From Vibrio cyclitrophicus (GTDB taxonomy: Bacteria; Pseudomonadota; Gammaproteobacteria; Enterobacterales; Vibrionaceae), in the NCBI RefSeq assembly GCF_024347435.1, contig NZ_AP025481.1:620001-684000 (forward strand): a stretch of 64,000 nucleotides of DNA. The letters run 5' to 3'. Shown here one piece after another: positions 25,849 through 34,297 of the stretch. Both the position numbers and the translations under genes were made by a program. Position 1 is the first letter of the stretch. Every line of letters starts with the position of its first letter. Under the pieces are notes generated by a model. That model worked only from the letters and a program-made list of their open reading frames with translations. It was not told the DNA's origin and ran no database searches.

Positions 25849-27588
25849 ATGACTAAAAATAATAAGCCGACCAAAATAGTGTTGGCACACATTAACGACA
25901 CCCACTCATACTTTGAACCAACGTCATTACAGCTATCACTTAAAATGAATAACCACATCATTGAACCTTATGTCAGTGCTGGTGGCTTTGCTCGAATCTC
26001 AACGCGCTTTAAACAAATAGAACAAGATGCGCAACGACAAAAGGTTGGAACCTTGTTTTTGCATGCTGGAGACTGCTTCCAGGGCACCTTATACTTTTCA
26101 TTATTTAAGGGGAAAGCAAACGCCGATCTGTTGAATGCTCTTAATATTGACGCCATGACGCTCGGTAATCATGAACTTGATATGGGTAACGAGCCAGTTG
26201 CAATCTTCGCCAAACGAATCAAATTCCCACTGTTGGCGGGTAACTGGAACTTATCGAATGAGGATATCAATAAAATTCATACTTTAGCGGACAACGACAT
26301 TGTTAAGCCTTTCCTGACTGAAACCCGAAGTGCTTCTTTTATAACGAAAGAGTTTGATGGAGAGAAAGTTGCGATATTCGGTTTAAGCATCGACAAGATG
26401 GCGGGTATCGCTAACCCTGATATTGACACACCATTTGAAAATGCATTAGAAACGGCAAAAGCCACAATAGAGCAAATTCACCAAACGGGTATTAATAAGA
26501 TCGTATTACTCAGTCACCTTGGTTATGAAGCTGATTTAGAATTAGCGGCAAACGTTACAGGCATTGGCGTGATTGTTGGTGGTCATAGTCACCGCCTGCA
26601 AGGTGACTTCTCTGATATTGGTTTAGTTAAAGATGACGATTATGGTGTGAAAGTTGGCGACACGTATGTGGTTCAATCTGGTTTTCACGCAATGAGCCTA
26701 GGGCACTGTGAAATCGAGTTCGATTCTAAAGGTAAGGTGACTCACTTTAATGGCAAAAACGAATTGCTGTTGGGGCGTCGACTGTTTATAGACGCTAAAT
26801 TAAGTGAAGTAGGTCAAGACGATGCCCATGATATGGCGTGTGAGTTCTTGAACAACCACCAGAATATTGCGGTATGTAAAAAAGATCCTGAACTGCAAAG
26901 CATACTTACTGACAAATATCAGCCTAGAGTTCGAAAACTGCAGAAACAGGTTATTGCTCATGCAGATACGAAACTGCGTCATGTGCGCATTCCTGATGAA
27001 AAAGGGCCAAGCCAACTGGCACCGTTGGTTGCTCAGTCTTTCCATTACTTGATGAACGAAAAAGGTCATCAAGTAGACTTCGCTATTCACAATTCTGGCG
27101 GCGTTAGAAATTCGCTCAACAGTGGTGATGTTTCGGTTGCCGATATTGCCGGAAAACTGCTACCGTTTGCCGTACCTATTGGTGTATATGACGTAAAAGG
27201 TGAAACGATCGCGGGTATGTTAGAAGGTGCGATCAATAATGCGTTAGACAATGGCGTTGTTGGTACTGGCTCAGGTAGCTTTCCTTATACTCACAACTTG
27301 AGATTTTGTTATCACAAAGAGGCGCCATTAGGGCACCGAATTCACCACCTAGAAATACACACTGATGAGGCTGGTTGGCAAGATGTTGATCGTGAACAGG
27401 TATACCGCGGCGCATCGTCTGCCTACACAATGAAAGGTAAAGAAGGTTATGATGCAGTATTAGATATGATAGGGAATGGTACAGTGACCACCGATTCAAT
27501 GTCAGACTGTTTTATTGCGTTTCTTCAAGACAACCCAGAGTCACTTCAGCAGAGCGAAATATTGAATTGCATGGAGTGTTTTAGGTAA
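25849..27588 (+). CDS. 5'-nucleotidase / UDP-sugar hydrolase family, cytoplasmic form
   Basis: A 579-residue two-domain metallophosphoesterase of the UshA family. N-terminal metal motifs are AHINDTHSYFEP (13-24), HAGDCFQGT, LGNHELDMG and GGHSHRL; the C-terminal 5'-nucleotidase domain has NSGGVRNSL and GSGSFPYTHNLRF. Unlike UshA it has no signal peptide, since the metal motif starts at residue 13, so it probably acts in the cytosol on nucleotides or nucleotide sugars. The start ATG is near an AGAGAGAA element. It is divergent from the YbjD-like gene and has no clear terminator. Confidence 0.87.
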   Translation: MTKNNKPTKIVLAHINDTHSYFEPTSLQLSLKMNNHIIEPYVSAGGFARISTRFKQIEQDAQRQKVGTLFLHAGDCFQGTLYFSLFKGKANADLLNALNIDAMTLGNHELDMGNEPVAIFAKRIKFPLLAGNWNLSNEDINKIHTLADNDIVKPFLTETRSASFITKEFDGEKVAIFGLSIDKMAGIANPDIDTPFENALETAKATIEQIHQTGINKIVLLSHLGYEADLELAANVTGIGVIVGGHSHRLQGDFSDIGLVKDDDYGVKVGDTYVVQSGFHAMSLGHCEIEFDSKGKVTHFNGKNELLLGRRLFIDAKLSEVGQDDAHDMACEFLNNHQNIAVCKKDPELQSILTDKYQPRVRKLQKQVIAHADTKLRHVRIPDEKGPSQLAPLVAQSFHYLMNEKGHQVDFAIHNSGGVRNSLNSGDVSVADIAGKLLPFAVPIGVYDVKGETIAGMLEGAINNALDNGVVGTGSGSFPYTHNLRFCYHKEAPLGHRIHHLEIHTDEAGWQDVDREQVYRGASSAYTMKGKEGYDAVLDMIGNGTVTTDSMSDCFIAFLQDNPESLQQSEILNCMECFR

Positions 27589-27640
27589 TCCCATTTAGCC
27601 TATTTAGACGTATTATTATTGCTTAAGTAAATCTATAAAA

Positions 27641-27656
27641 TTGGCACTGTTTATGC
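27641..27656 (+). promoter_or_regulatory. Candidate sigma54 promoter
   Basis: TTGGCACTGTTTATGC has the TGGCAC block and a GC at the -12 position, with GG and GC exactly 12 bases apart as sigma54 requires. The predicted start is near 27668, about 24 bases before the ATG of the 31-residue peptide. The -12 element is ATGC rather than TTGC. Confidence 0.55.
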
Positions 27657-27691
27657 TTAGTTTTCCATGTAACTTTCTGTGGAGGCAAAGC

Positions 27692-27787
27692 ATGGATAAG
27701 AAAGATTGGTTCGACGCTGCAGCTGTTGTCGGTTGGGTGTCTGTTTGGTCTGCATTGGTGTACTTAGTACCTACTGCAGGTTTATAA
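27692..27787 (+). CDS. 31-aa single-pass membrane peptide
   Basis: ATG 27692 follows a strong GGAGG ribosome binding site by six bases. The peptide has a charged head (MDKKDWFDAA) and one hydrophobic helix from about residue 9 to 31, so it should insert in the inner membrane. A sigma54-type promoter sits just upstream. I know no family for it; small membrane peptides often tune a larger transporter or sensor. It is too short for statistics, so the call rests on the ribosome binding site and hydrophobic pattern. Confidence 0.6.
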   Translation: MDKKDWFDAAAVVGWVSVWSALVYLVPTAGL

Positions 27788-27964
27788 CTTGTCGATTTTA
27801 TAACTTAACAAAGCTATAAGATGATTCGGTTTGAACGCGATTTTCAAACCACAACAACATAAGGGTTGCAGGCTTGGAATGACACTCAGTTTCAAAAATC
27901 GGTGAACCTCTTAGGGGGATTATTTGAATCAATACAAGTGTCGCTTTGATAAGCTTACAGCAAT
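27788..27964 (+). other. Structured region between the peptide gene and its terminator
   Basis: GGTTTGAA / TTCAAACC form an 8-bp hairpin at 27828-27850. No protein frame is credible. Together with the terminator at 27965 this stretch would be the 3' untranslated region of a roughly 320-base transcript, or a small RNA of its own. Confidence 0.4.
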
Positions 27965-27990
27965 AAAAAAGGAGCCTTGTGCTCCTTTTT
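27965..27990 (+). terminator. Terminator upstream of the riboswitch
   Basis: AAAAAGGAGC / GCTCCTTTTT, a 10-bp stem with a CTTGT loop. It would end the transcript of the 31-aa peptide before the riboswitch begins. Confidence 0.88.
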
Positions 27991-28044
27991 TATTTATTTT
28001 TAAAATTTATCTAGACGAAACAATGTTAGAGGAATATTATCCAC

Positions 28045-28154
28045 GCGTTTGGGGAGTAGTTAGCGCAAGTTTACATATCGTCATCTCGTTAGGCCAAGAG
28101 TCTATCCGGTATGTAAAGGTGAAATCCCATATTTCACTTCAACGAGACCAACGC
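28045..28154 (+). ncRNA. yybP-ykoY manganese riboswitch
   Basis: The aptamer is recognisable by GGGGAGTAG (28051-28059), an ATCCGGTATG segment paired to TTTACATAT, and the closing CGAGACC (28143-28149). The P1 helix pairs GCGTT-GG (28045-28052) with CCAACGC (28148-28154); an inner hairpin is GGTGAAAT / ATTTCACT. This class binds manganese and raises expression of exporters such as alx and mntP. It lies just upstream of an alx (TerC family) gene, as in E. coli. Confidence 0.9.
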
Positions 28155-28197
28155 AATCACAATCAAGATCCGTCGTGGAGCTTGATATGTTTTGTTT

Positions 28198-28225
28198 GCG
28201 GAAGGTCTTTGTAAAGTTCTTCCGC
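28198..28225 (+). promoter_or_regulatory. Expression-platform hairpin of the manganese riboswitch
   Basis: GCGGAAG pairs with CTTCCGC and an inner CTTT pairs with AAAG. The hairpin ends two bases before the GGAGGA ribosome binding site of alx, so its alternative pairing with the aptamer could hide or expose that site. Confidence 0.55.
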
Positions 28226-28236
28226 CCGGAGGAATA

Positions 28237-29238
28237 ATGAACTCAACTCAATCTCTATTATCTACCAATAGTGAATCCTTTTTTTCATCGCCAATCATGA
28301 CGACATATGCGGGCTTTTTCCTGCTGACTGTGATTCTTGTTTCTATTGATATCTATCAGACTCGCGGAGGTAATGTCACCATCAAGAAAGCGGTGATCTG
28401 GAGTGTTTTCTGGTTTGTGCTCGCATTTTTGTTCGCTGGTTCTATTTACTTGTTTTGGGACCTCTATGCGCCGAATAGTGAATACACAGCTCAAAAAGCA
28501 ACCGTGTCATTCATTACCGGTTACTTGCTAGAAAAATCCCTTAGCGTAGACAACCTATTTATATTCGCGATGATATTCGCTCAGTATCAAGTTCCAGAGC
28601 ACTTAAGACCGCGTGCGCTTCTTTGGGGGGTTATTGGTGCGTTGGTACTTCGTGCAATCATGATCGCGTTAGGCGCGCAATTATTAGCTGAATACCACTG
28701 GGTACTTTATGTATTTGCTGCGTTTTTGATTGGGACTGGTATCAAACTGGCGTTAGATAAAGACGAAGAAGAGAGTATAAATACGCTACCTGAAAAGCTA
28801 TTACGTAAAGTGATGCCGGTTACTGAAGACTTCCACGGCCTTGCATTAATGATTAAACAGGGCACTAAATGGGTCCTAACACCAATGATGCTGGTGATCG
28901 GTGCAATTGCAGTGATGGACGTAATGTTTGCATTGGATTCGATTCCTGCGATTTTCGCCGTTACGCGAGAGCCATTCTTAGTGCTGGCTGCAAACGTTTT
29001 TGCGTTACTTGGCCTTCGTTCACTGTACTTCGTACTCCAAGGTATGATGGACAAGTTCATCTACTTGAAGCCAGCGCTTTCATTCATCATGGTCTTTATT
29101 GGTGTGAAAATGCTGCTAGTTGATAGTGAGTGGGCAATCCCTACGCATTGGTCACTTTTGGTACTTATCTCTACGATGGCCATTGCTATTATAGCGTCGA
29201 TTTATGCGAAGAAACCTGCCATTGAACAAGTAAATTAA
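28237..29238 (+). CDS. alx: TerC-family membrane protein, manganese exporter Alx
   Basis: A 333-residue inner-membrane protein with about nine helices. TerC motifs are clear: EKSLSVDNLFIFAMIF (about 102-117) and AVMDVMFALDSIPAIFAVTREPFLV (about 224-248), which carry the conserved aspartates thought to bind metal. It should export manganese and protect against excess. ATG 28237 is right: GGAGGA lies six bases upstream and the family starts at this point, although the frame is open further 5'. The yybP-ykoY riboswitch upstream means control by manganese and, as in E. coli, by alkaline pH. Confidence 0.93.
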   Translation: MNSTQSLLSTNSESFFSSPIMTTYAGFFLLTVILVSIDIYQTRGGNVTIKKAVIWSVFWFVLAFLFAGSIYLFWDLYAPNSEYTAQKATVSFITGYLLEKSLSVDNLFIFAMIFAQYQVPEHLRPRALLWGVIGALVLRAIMIALGAQLLAEYHWVLYVFAAFLIGTGIKLALDKDEEESINTLPEKLLRKVMPVTEDFHGLALMIKQGTKWVLTPMMLVIGAIAVMDVMFALDSIPAIFAVTREPFLVLAANVFALLGLRSLYFVLQGMMDKFIYLKPALSFIMVFIGVKMLLVDSEWAIPTHWSLLVLISTMAIAIIASIYAKKPAIEQVN

Positions 29239-29550
29239 ACCAAATATAATTTATCGAAAACTCGATAGTAAGTCCGTGGCCGATGAAGTGGATAATTTAT
29301 TTATGTAAATTTTCTGTGACATCGTCCGCTTTGTATAGGGGGTTATTTGCTCTAAATGCATGATTTTAACGTCTAAGTGAATTTATAAGCATAGTGGGTG
29401 AATATATATTTTCCTGGCTTGTTAATGGTTTGTTTTATTAGAAAAACTAATCTGAATTTCCAATTTTAGTCATTTTTTAACGGGTAAAATATCACCTATT
29501 ATTCTTGTCATCAGAACGAAATACTTAAACAAGTTTATAGAGAGGCAATC
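29239..29550. other. Intergenic region, no gene seen
   Basis: About 310 AT-rich bases between alx and a small gene. There is no terminator hairpin for alx that I can see and no credible frame. The promoter of the 62-aa gene must be here. Confidence 0.35.
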
Positions 29551-29739
29551 ATGGCTCAAGCAATGCAAATGAATACTATCGCTGTTCCTAACTCTATGGA
29601 TAAGAAGACCTACTCGGTTAACTTCAAAGGATTGATTGCACACATTTTCGATATTCTTTTCGTAGACAACTCTCCACGTAGTTACTACGCAAGCGACCTA
29701 TCGGGTCACATGCAGCGCGATATCGGTATCAACCGTTAA
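29551..29739 (+). CDS. Small protein, 62 aa, DUF1127-like tail
   Basis: A short protein with AGAGAGG upstream of its ATG. Its C-terminus (DLSGHMQRDIGINR) resembles the end of DUF1127/YjiS proteins, whose last residues are typically RDIGLTR, but the arginine-rich first half of that family is replaced by NFKGLIAHIFDILF. It is soluble or weakly membrane-associated. DUF1127 proteins include small RNA-metabolism and phosphate-stress regulators in other bacteria; no such role can be claimed here. It is monocistronic with a strong terminator. Confidence 0.65.
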   Translation: MAQAMQMNTIAVPNSMDKKTYSVNFKGLIAHIFDILFVDNSPRSYYASDLSGHMQRDIGINR

Positions 29740-29781
29740 TCTCAGCGTAAATGCATAGAATTAAAGAAATACAGAATTAAG

Positions 29782-29810
29782 AAACGCCAGCTTTTGAAGC
29801 TGGCGTTTTT
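29782..29810 (+). terminator. Terminator of the 62-aa gene
   Basis: AAACGCCAGCTT / AAGCTGGCGTTT, perfect 12-bp stem with a TTG loop, ending in five T. Confidence 0.93.
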
Positions 29811-29921
29811 GTATCTGAAATAAACTCTATCTTTTCGCAAACTAAGCTCCTGAAAGAAAAAGCTAGGCGTAACGGTCTGTATTTGAGCGCCAATCAATTC
29901 GCTTTGTACAAGGAGCTCGGT

Positions 29922-30662
29922 ATGTCACACGCCAAACTCAATCCATCATTGATTAAACTTTGTTTATTTGCCTTACCGATCAGTTTGTATTCCTCAGTGT
30001 CGCTTGCACAAACCTGGAGTAATGAAGGGCAACCTGCTCAGGTGATCGAACTGTTCACCTCTGAAGGTTGTTCGAGTTGTCCGCCTGCTGATGAATACCT
30101 CAGCACTTTTGAAGAACATCCGAAACTCTGGACACAAGTTATTCCGCTCGCTTATCACGTTGACTACTGGGATTACCTAGGTTGGGGAGACAAGTTTGCC
30201 AGCAAAGCGTTCAGTCAGAAGCAACGTTTATACAAAGCTTATGGGGTAACAAGTGGCGTTTATACGCCAGGCTTTATTGTCGACGGTAAAGAGTGGCGCG
30301 GTTATTTCAATTGGCTTGATAGAACGCTGCCTTCGCTCCCCCAACAAAATAACCCCAAGCTTACAGTCAATCATAAAGGCGACACGTTCAGTGTCAGTTA
30401 TGAAGGAAAAGGGGACTATGTCGCTCATATTGCCTTGTTGGCGATGAACGAAGTCACCAGCGTTAAAGCGGGCGAGAACAGAGGTAAGAAACTTGAGCAC
30501 GATTTTGTCGTGGTTTACGATGGCTACCAACGTGGTGAGTCTGAATGGCAATTCAATATCGACTTCTCCCCGTTAGTTGCCACACCTGACGCAGTAGCCG
30601 TGTGGTTAACAGAGCCTAACTCGTATGAACCGGAACAAACAGTAGCAGGGTGGCTGAACTAA
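29922..30662 (+). CDS. DUF1223 secreted thioredoxin-fold protein
   Basis: A 246-residue exported protein. A signal peptide (about 1-29, ending SLAQ) leads into a DUF1223 domain with a CSSCPPADEYL motif near residue 46, related to the thioredoxin active site. YHVDYWDYLGW is a second conserved block. The family is periplasmic and its role is unknown; a redox function is only implied by the CxxC-type motif. The frame is open from TTG 29883, but ATG 29922 is preferred because AAGGAG lies just upstream and the signal peptide begins there. Confidence 0.83.
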   Translation: MSHAKLNPSLIKLCLFALPISLYSSVSLAQTWSNEGQPAQVIELFTSEGCSSCPPADEYLSTFEEHPKLWTQVIPLAYHVDYWDYLGWGDKFASKAFSQKQRLYKAYGVTSGVYTPGFIVDGKEWRGYFNWLDRTLPSLPQQNNPKLTVNHKGDTFSVSYEGKGDYVAHIALLAMNEVTSVKAGENRGKKLEHDFVVVYDGYQRGESEWQFNIDFSPLVATPDAVAVWLTEPNSYEPEQTVAGWLN

Positions 30663-30805
30663 ATTTGCGATAACTTGGTATCTGGATGTGTTTTAGAGGG
30701 GCTTAATCGCTGAAACACGGGAGAAAGGGGCGATTTAGTTACGTAATACGGCTGAAATACGTTAGTATAGCGCGCTATTATTTTAGCTTTGAGTTCCTGC
30801 AATTA

Positions 30806-32092
30806 ATGACTAACACCACAACACCAACCAACTTTTCTGATCTTGGCTTAATTTCACCATTGATGGCTCGTCTTACCGAGCTTGAATACCAACAGCCAAC
30901 GCCTATCCAAGCGCAAGTTATTCCGAGTGTGTTAGCAGGACGCGACCTAATTGCAGGCGCAAATACCGGTTCAGGTAAAACCGCGGCATTTGCACTTCCA
31001 CTATTACAGCAGATCCATGAAGATGCACCTTTAGACCGTCGTTCGGGCAAAGGTAACTATGTTTCTGGCCTTATCTTGGTTCCAACACGTGAGCTTGCTA
31101 AGCAAGTTGCCGATAGCGTTAAGTCTTACGCAGTGCATTTCAACGGTGCAATTAAAACCGTTTGTGTATTCGGTGGTGTGTCGGTGAACACTCAGATGCA
31201 AGCGCTACGTGGTGGTACAGATATCTTGGTGGCAACACCAGGCCGATTGCTTGACCTGATCTCAAGCAACGCTATCAAACTCGATAAAGCAAAAACGTTA
31301 GTACTTGATGAAGCTGACCGAATGTTAAGCCTTGGTTTTACAGAAGAACTAGACGCGATCTTGAAACTTCTGCCAAGCAAAAAACAAACCTTGTTGTTCT
31401 CTGCGACTTTCCCCGAGCAAGTTAAAACGCTGACTCACGAACTACTGAATGATCCAATTGAAGTTCAACTTCAAAGTGCTAATGCGAGCACATTGGTTCA
31501 GCGTGTATTCGAAGTAGAAAAAGGTCGTAAGACAGCATTGTTAGCGCACCTGATTCAACAGCACGAATGGCGCCAAGCTCTTATCTTCGTAAACGCGAAA
31601 AACAGCTGTGAGCACCTTGCAGACAAGCTATACAAGCGCGGTATCATCGCAGAAGTATTCCACGGCGATAAAGGGCAGGGTTCACGTACTCGTATTCTTG
31701 AAGATTTTAAATCTGGCGAGATTGACGTTCTTATCGCGACAGACATCGCGGCACGTGGTCTGGATATCGAAAAGCTACCAGTAGTAATCAACTTTGATTT
31801 ACCGCGTAGCCCATCAGACTACATGCATCGTATTGGCCGAAGTGGTCGTGCGGGTGAGGTTGGTCTAGCGCTATCTTTGATCGACCACGAAGATTACCAT
31901 CACTTCACAATCATTGAGAAGAAGAACAAAATCCGTCTTGAGCGTGAGCAAATCGAAGGCTTTGAAGTAGATTCCGAAGCGGTTGCTGAGCTGGTTGCAG
32001 CGCTCAAACCTGTTGCGCCACCTGCTGGCACAGGCAAGAAGAAAAAGAAGAAAGCACCTAAAAACCAAGATGTTTGGTTGAGAAATAACTAA
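30806..32092 (+). CDS. DEAD-box RNA helicase (second RhlE-like)
   Basis: A 428-residue helicase with the full motif set: Q motif (YQQPTPIQAQVIP), Walker A ANTGSGKT (about 51-58), PTRELAKQ, VATPGR, DEAD, SAT, IATDIAARGLD and HRIGRSGRAG. The tail is short and lysine-rich (GKKKKKKAPK), as in RNA-binding extensions. Together with the helicase at 8523 it is one of two RhlE-type paralogues in this window. Likely jobs are ribosome maturation and cold-stress RNA unwinding. The gene is monocistronic, with a terminator 30 bases on. Confidence 0.9.
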   Translation: MTNTTTPTNFSDLGLISPLMARLTELEYQQPTPIQAQVIPSVLAGRDLIAGANTGSGKTAAFALPLLQQIHEDAPLDRRSGKGNYVSGLILVPTRELAKQVADSVKSYAVHFNGAIKTVCVFGGVSVNTQMQALRGGTDILVATPGRLLDLISSNAIKLDKAKTLVLDEADRMLSLGFTEELDAILKLLPSKKQTLLFSATFPEQVKTLTHELLNDPIEVQLQSANASTLVQRVFEVEKGRKTALLAHLIQQHEWRQALIFVNAKNSCEHLADKLYKRGIIAEVFHGDKGQGSRTRILEDFKSGEIDVLIATDIAARGLDIEKLPVVINFDLPRSPSDYMHRIGRSGRAGEVGLALSLIDHEDYHHFTIIEKKNKIRLEREQIEGFEVDSEAVAELVAALKPVAPPAGTGKKKKKKAPKNQDVWLRNN

Positions 32093-32120
32093 TATAGAGT
32101 CAGTAAAAAATAAAATTTAT

Positions 32121-32145
32121 AAAGGCGCTTAATTGCGCCTTTTTT
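32121..32145 (+). terminator. Terminator of the second helicase gene
   Basis: AAAGGCGC / GCGCCTTT, 8-bp stem, TTAATT loop, then more T. Confidence 0.9.
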
Positions 32146-32205
32146 GTACTTACATTTTGGCTCTGGTAATAACCTAATCTTAGCAAAAAGCCCGGTCGCT
32201 AGTTC

Positions 32206-32225
32206 GTAGGGTCAGATCCTCCATA
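32206..32225 (+). repeat. 20-bp motif shared with 50493
   Basis: GTAGGGTCAGATCCTCCATA differs from the copy at 50493-50512 at only two adjacent positions. Each copy lies upstream of a gene for an Omp85-type outer-membrane barrel. Confidence 0.6.
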
Positions 32226-32246
32226 AGTGATTCAACGATTTAACGG

Positions 32247-32278
32247 TTTGCTCATAACCTGTTCGGGTTTTGAGCAAA
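32247..32278 (+). promoter_or_regulatory. Leader hairpin before the TamA-like gene
   Basis: TTTGCTCA pairs with TGAGCAAA, with an inner AACC / GGTT stem. There is no T run, so this is a leader structure, not a terminator. It ends 12 bases before the GTG start chosen for the barrel gene. Confidence 0.45.
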
Positions 32279-32290
32279 TTGGGTAACCGC

Positions 32291-33997
32291 GTGAAGACCT
32301 CGATTAAACAATTAGTGCTGGTAGCTTCATTTTTCCTGTTTACCCAACACTCTTCGAGAGCTGCTGAATTTGAGACTAAAGGGGTTAATAAAACTCTCAC
32401 CGAAAACGTAGAATTATACTTAGAACCTTTGGTTGATGTTCCTGCTTCACAGCTATCGAAAACTAAGCTATCTAAACGTATTCAAGATGCGCTCAATCCT
32501 TATGGTTATTATCACCCTCAGCTAGATATCGAATTCAATGATTCTGATAACGTGATCATTAACATCGATTCTGGCCCTGTCATGCGCATCGCAGAATCGA
32601 TAGTAAAAGTCACAGGCGAAGCGAGTAAAGATGAAGAGTTCATCAACATACTCAATCATAGCAAGTTAGGCTCAGGTTTAACTTTGTCTCATCAAGAATA
32701 CGACCATACTAAGCGTGCGATTTTTTCTTTAGCGAAGCGGAAAGGTTATTTTGACGGTAGGTTTATCGAGTCAAAGATTGAAGTTATTCGCAGCGAGAAC
32801 ATCGCCAACATTTACCTGCACTTTTCAAGTGGGCCACGATACAAGTTTGGTTCTATAAGTATTCCAGATGATGGCGTTGATCCTACCCGTATCGAGAAAA
32901 TACCAACTTTCAAAAAAGGTGACGACTTTGACACCATCAAGTTAGGTGAACTGCAATCCGATTTGTCTGACACTCAATGGTTTCGAAGTGTCATCGTACA
33001 TGGTGACTTTGATAAGCTTGATGACAACCTAGAAGTTCCAATTGATATCATTGCCGAGCCAAGTTCTCGTAATATTGTGCAGGTGGGTGGCGGTTATTCT
33101 ACCGATCTCGGTTTACGAGCCTCGCTCAGTTGGTCAAAACCTTGGTATAACCGAAGAGGCCACAGCTTTGAAACACAGACATATTTGTCTGAACAAGAGC
33201 AATCACTGCAGTTGGGGTACAAAATCCCAACGGAAAAGGTCACAACTGATTACTTTGGTATTCAGTTTGAATCGAAACGAATTGATCATCGAGACACCAA
33301 TAGTCTTACAAACGATCTTAAGTTCGAACGTTACTGGCAATTAGACAGTGATTGGCAAAGCACCATTTACGTCAAGTACTTGCACGAACAGTACATTCAG
33401 GCGTCTGAGGAAGACCAATCGCAATTGTTGCTACCTGGCATCAGCTTCTCTCAGGTTGATCGTAAAAATGATCAATTGGAGATTAATCATCGACACATCT
33501 ATTCTATTGAATATTCTGACCCTAATCTGTTCTCAGATTCAAGGCTGTTGCGGTTGGAAGGAAACAGTGTAGTTTCGTGGGATATTAGTGAGAATCAGAA
33601 GCTCCATTTCCGTTCAAACGTTGGCATTAACATTGCGAAATCATTGTTGGACGTACCGTCTTCACTGCGTTATTTTGCTGGTGGTGATGGAAGCTTAAGA
33701 GGTTATGGTTATGAATCGATTTCTCCGAAAGACGATAACGGCGAACTAACCGGCGCGCGCTACATGTTAACGGCAGGCCTTGAATATCAGCATCAGGTGT
33801 ATCAGTCAATTTGGATGGGCGCGTTTCTCGATGTTGGTGATGCGTTTGATGATGAAGCAGATTGGAAGCGTGGCACAGGCCTTAGCTTGATTTGGAAATC
33901 ACAATTCATTCCTGTAAAACTCGATTTTGCATACGGTTTAGATGCCCCTGAAGGTGATGAGTTTCTTATTCACTTTTCTTTGGGTACTCAATTCTGA
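32291..33997 (+). CDS. TamA-like outer-membrane barrel (Omp85 family)
   Basis: A 568-residue outer-membrane protein. After a signal peptide (about 1-25) come three POTRA-like repeats (about 30-260, with ALNPYGYYHPQLDI and LAKRKGYFDGRF) and a 16-strand barrel that holds the RGYGYE loop signature after YFAGGDGS. It ends in FSLGTQF, the usual aromatic C-terminus. TamA partners TamB to move lipids or insert autotransporters, but no tamB follows here, so this is an orphan paralogue. GTG 32291 is favoured because TTG 32270 falls inside a hairpin; neither has a strong ribosome binding site. Confidence 0.85.
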   Translation: MKTSIKQLVLVASFFLFTQHSSRAAEFETKGVNKTLTENVELYLEPLVDVPASQLSKTKLSKRIQDALNPYGYYHPQLDIEFNDSDNVIINIDSGPVMRIAESIVKVTGEASKDEEFINILNHSKLGSGLTLSHQEYDHTKRAIFSLAKRKGYFDGRFIESKIEVIRSENIANIYLHFSSGPRYKFGSISIPDDGVDPTRIEKIPTFKKGDDFDTIKLGELQSDLSDTQWFRSVIVHGDFDKLDDNLEVPIDIIAEPSSRNIVQVGGGYSTDLGLRASLSWSKPWYNRRGHSFETQTYLSEQEQSLQLGYKIPTEKVTTDYFGIQFESKRIDHRDTNSLTNDLKFERYWQLDSDWQSTIYVKYLHEQYIQASEEDQSQLLLPGISFSQVDRKNDQLEINHRHIYSIEYSDPNLFSDSRLLRLEGNSVVSWDISENQKLHFRSNVGINIAKSLLDVPSSLRYFAGGDGSLRGYGYESISPKDDNGELTGARYMLTAGLEYQHQVYQSIWMGAFLDVGDAFDDEADWKRGTGLSLIWKSQFIPVKLDFAYGLDAPEGDEFLIHFSLGTQF

Positions 33998-34200
33998 TGC
34001 TCGTACTTTGTTTGAGCTCTCGCTAATGGGTATTCAAGCCAATTAAAGAGTCGAACCCAGAGTTGAAAGTCGGTATTTATCAACGGCAGGAGGATGTGAG
34101 CATACTTACGAGGCGGACCTACTAAACTACGTTAGAATGGTCAATAACGTGGACAATAGAACCATTACACCAAGCATGTAAGATTAGTTTTTCTTCAGAC

Positions 34201-34235
34201 AAAGAAACCGCGCATGTGACGCGGTTTCTTTGTTT
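34201..34235. terminator. Terminator between tamA-like and PLD genes
   Basis: AAAGAAACCGCG / CGCGGTTTCTTT, perfect 12-bp stem with a 7-base loop. It lies between convergent genes and serves both. The rest of the 300-base gap (33998-34297) is empty. Confidence 0.9.
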
Positions 34236-34297
34236 TATGGTTCAGAGATTAGTTTACAGAGTTTTGCTCTAGCTAAGACAAGGATTCAGCCATTGGA

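Noticed and set aside
27690..27990. Qrr-type quorum-sensing small RNA behind the sigma54 promoter
   Set aside because: The conserved Qrr core (CTAGCCAACTGACG-like) is absent, and the unit carries a peptide frame instead.
27924..28214. 96-codon open frame across the terminator and riboswitch
   Set aside because: It reads through a terminator hairpin and the manganese aptamer, begins with TTG, and has a composition unlike a protein.
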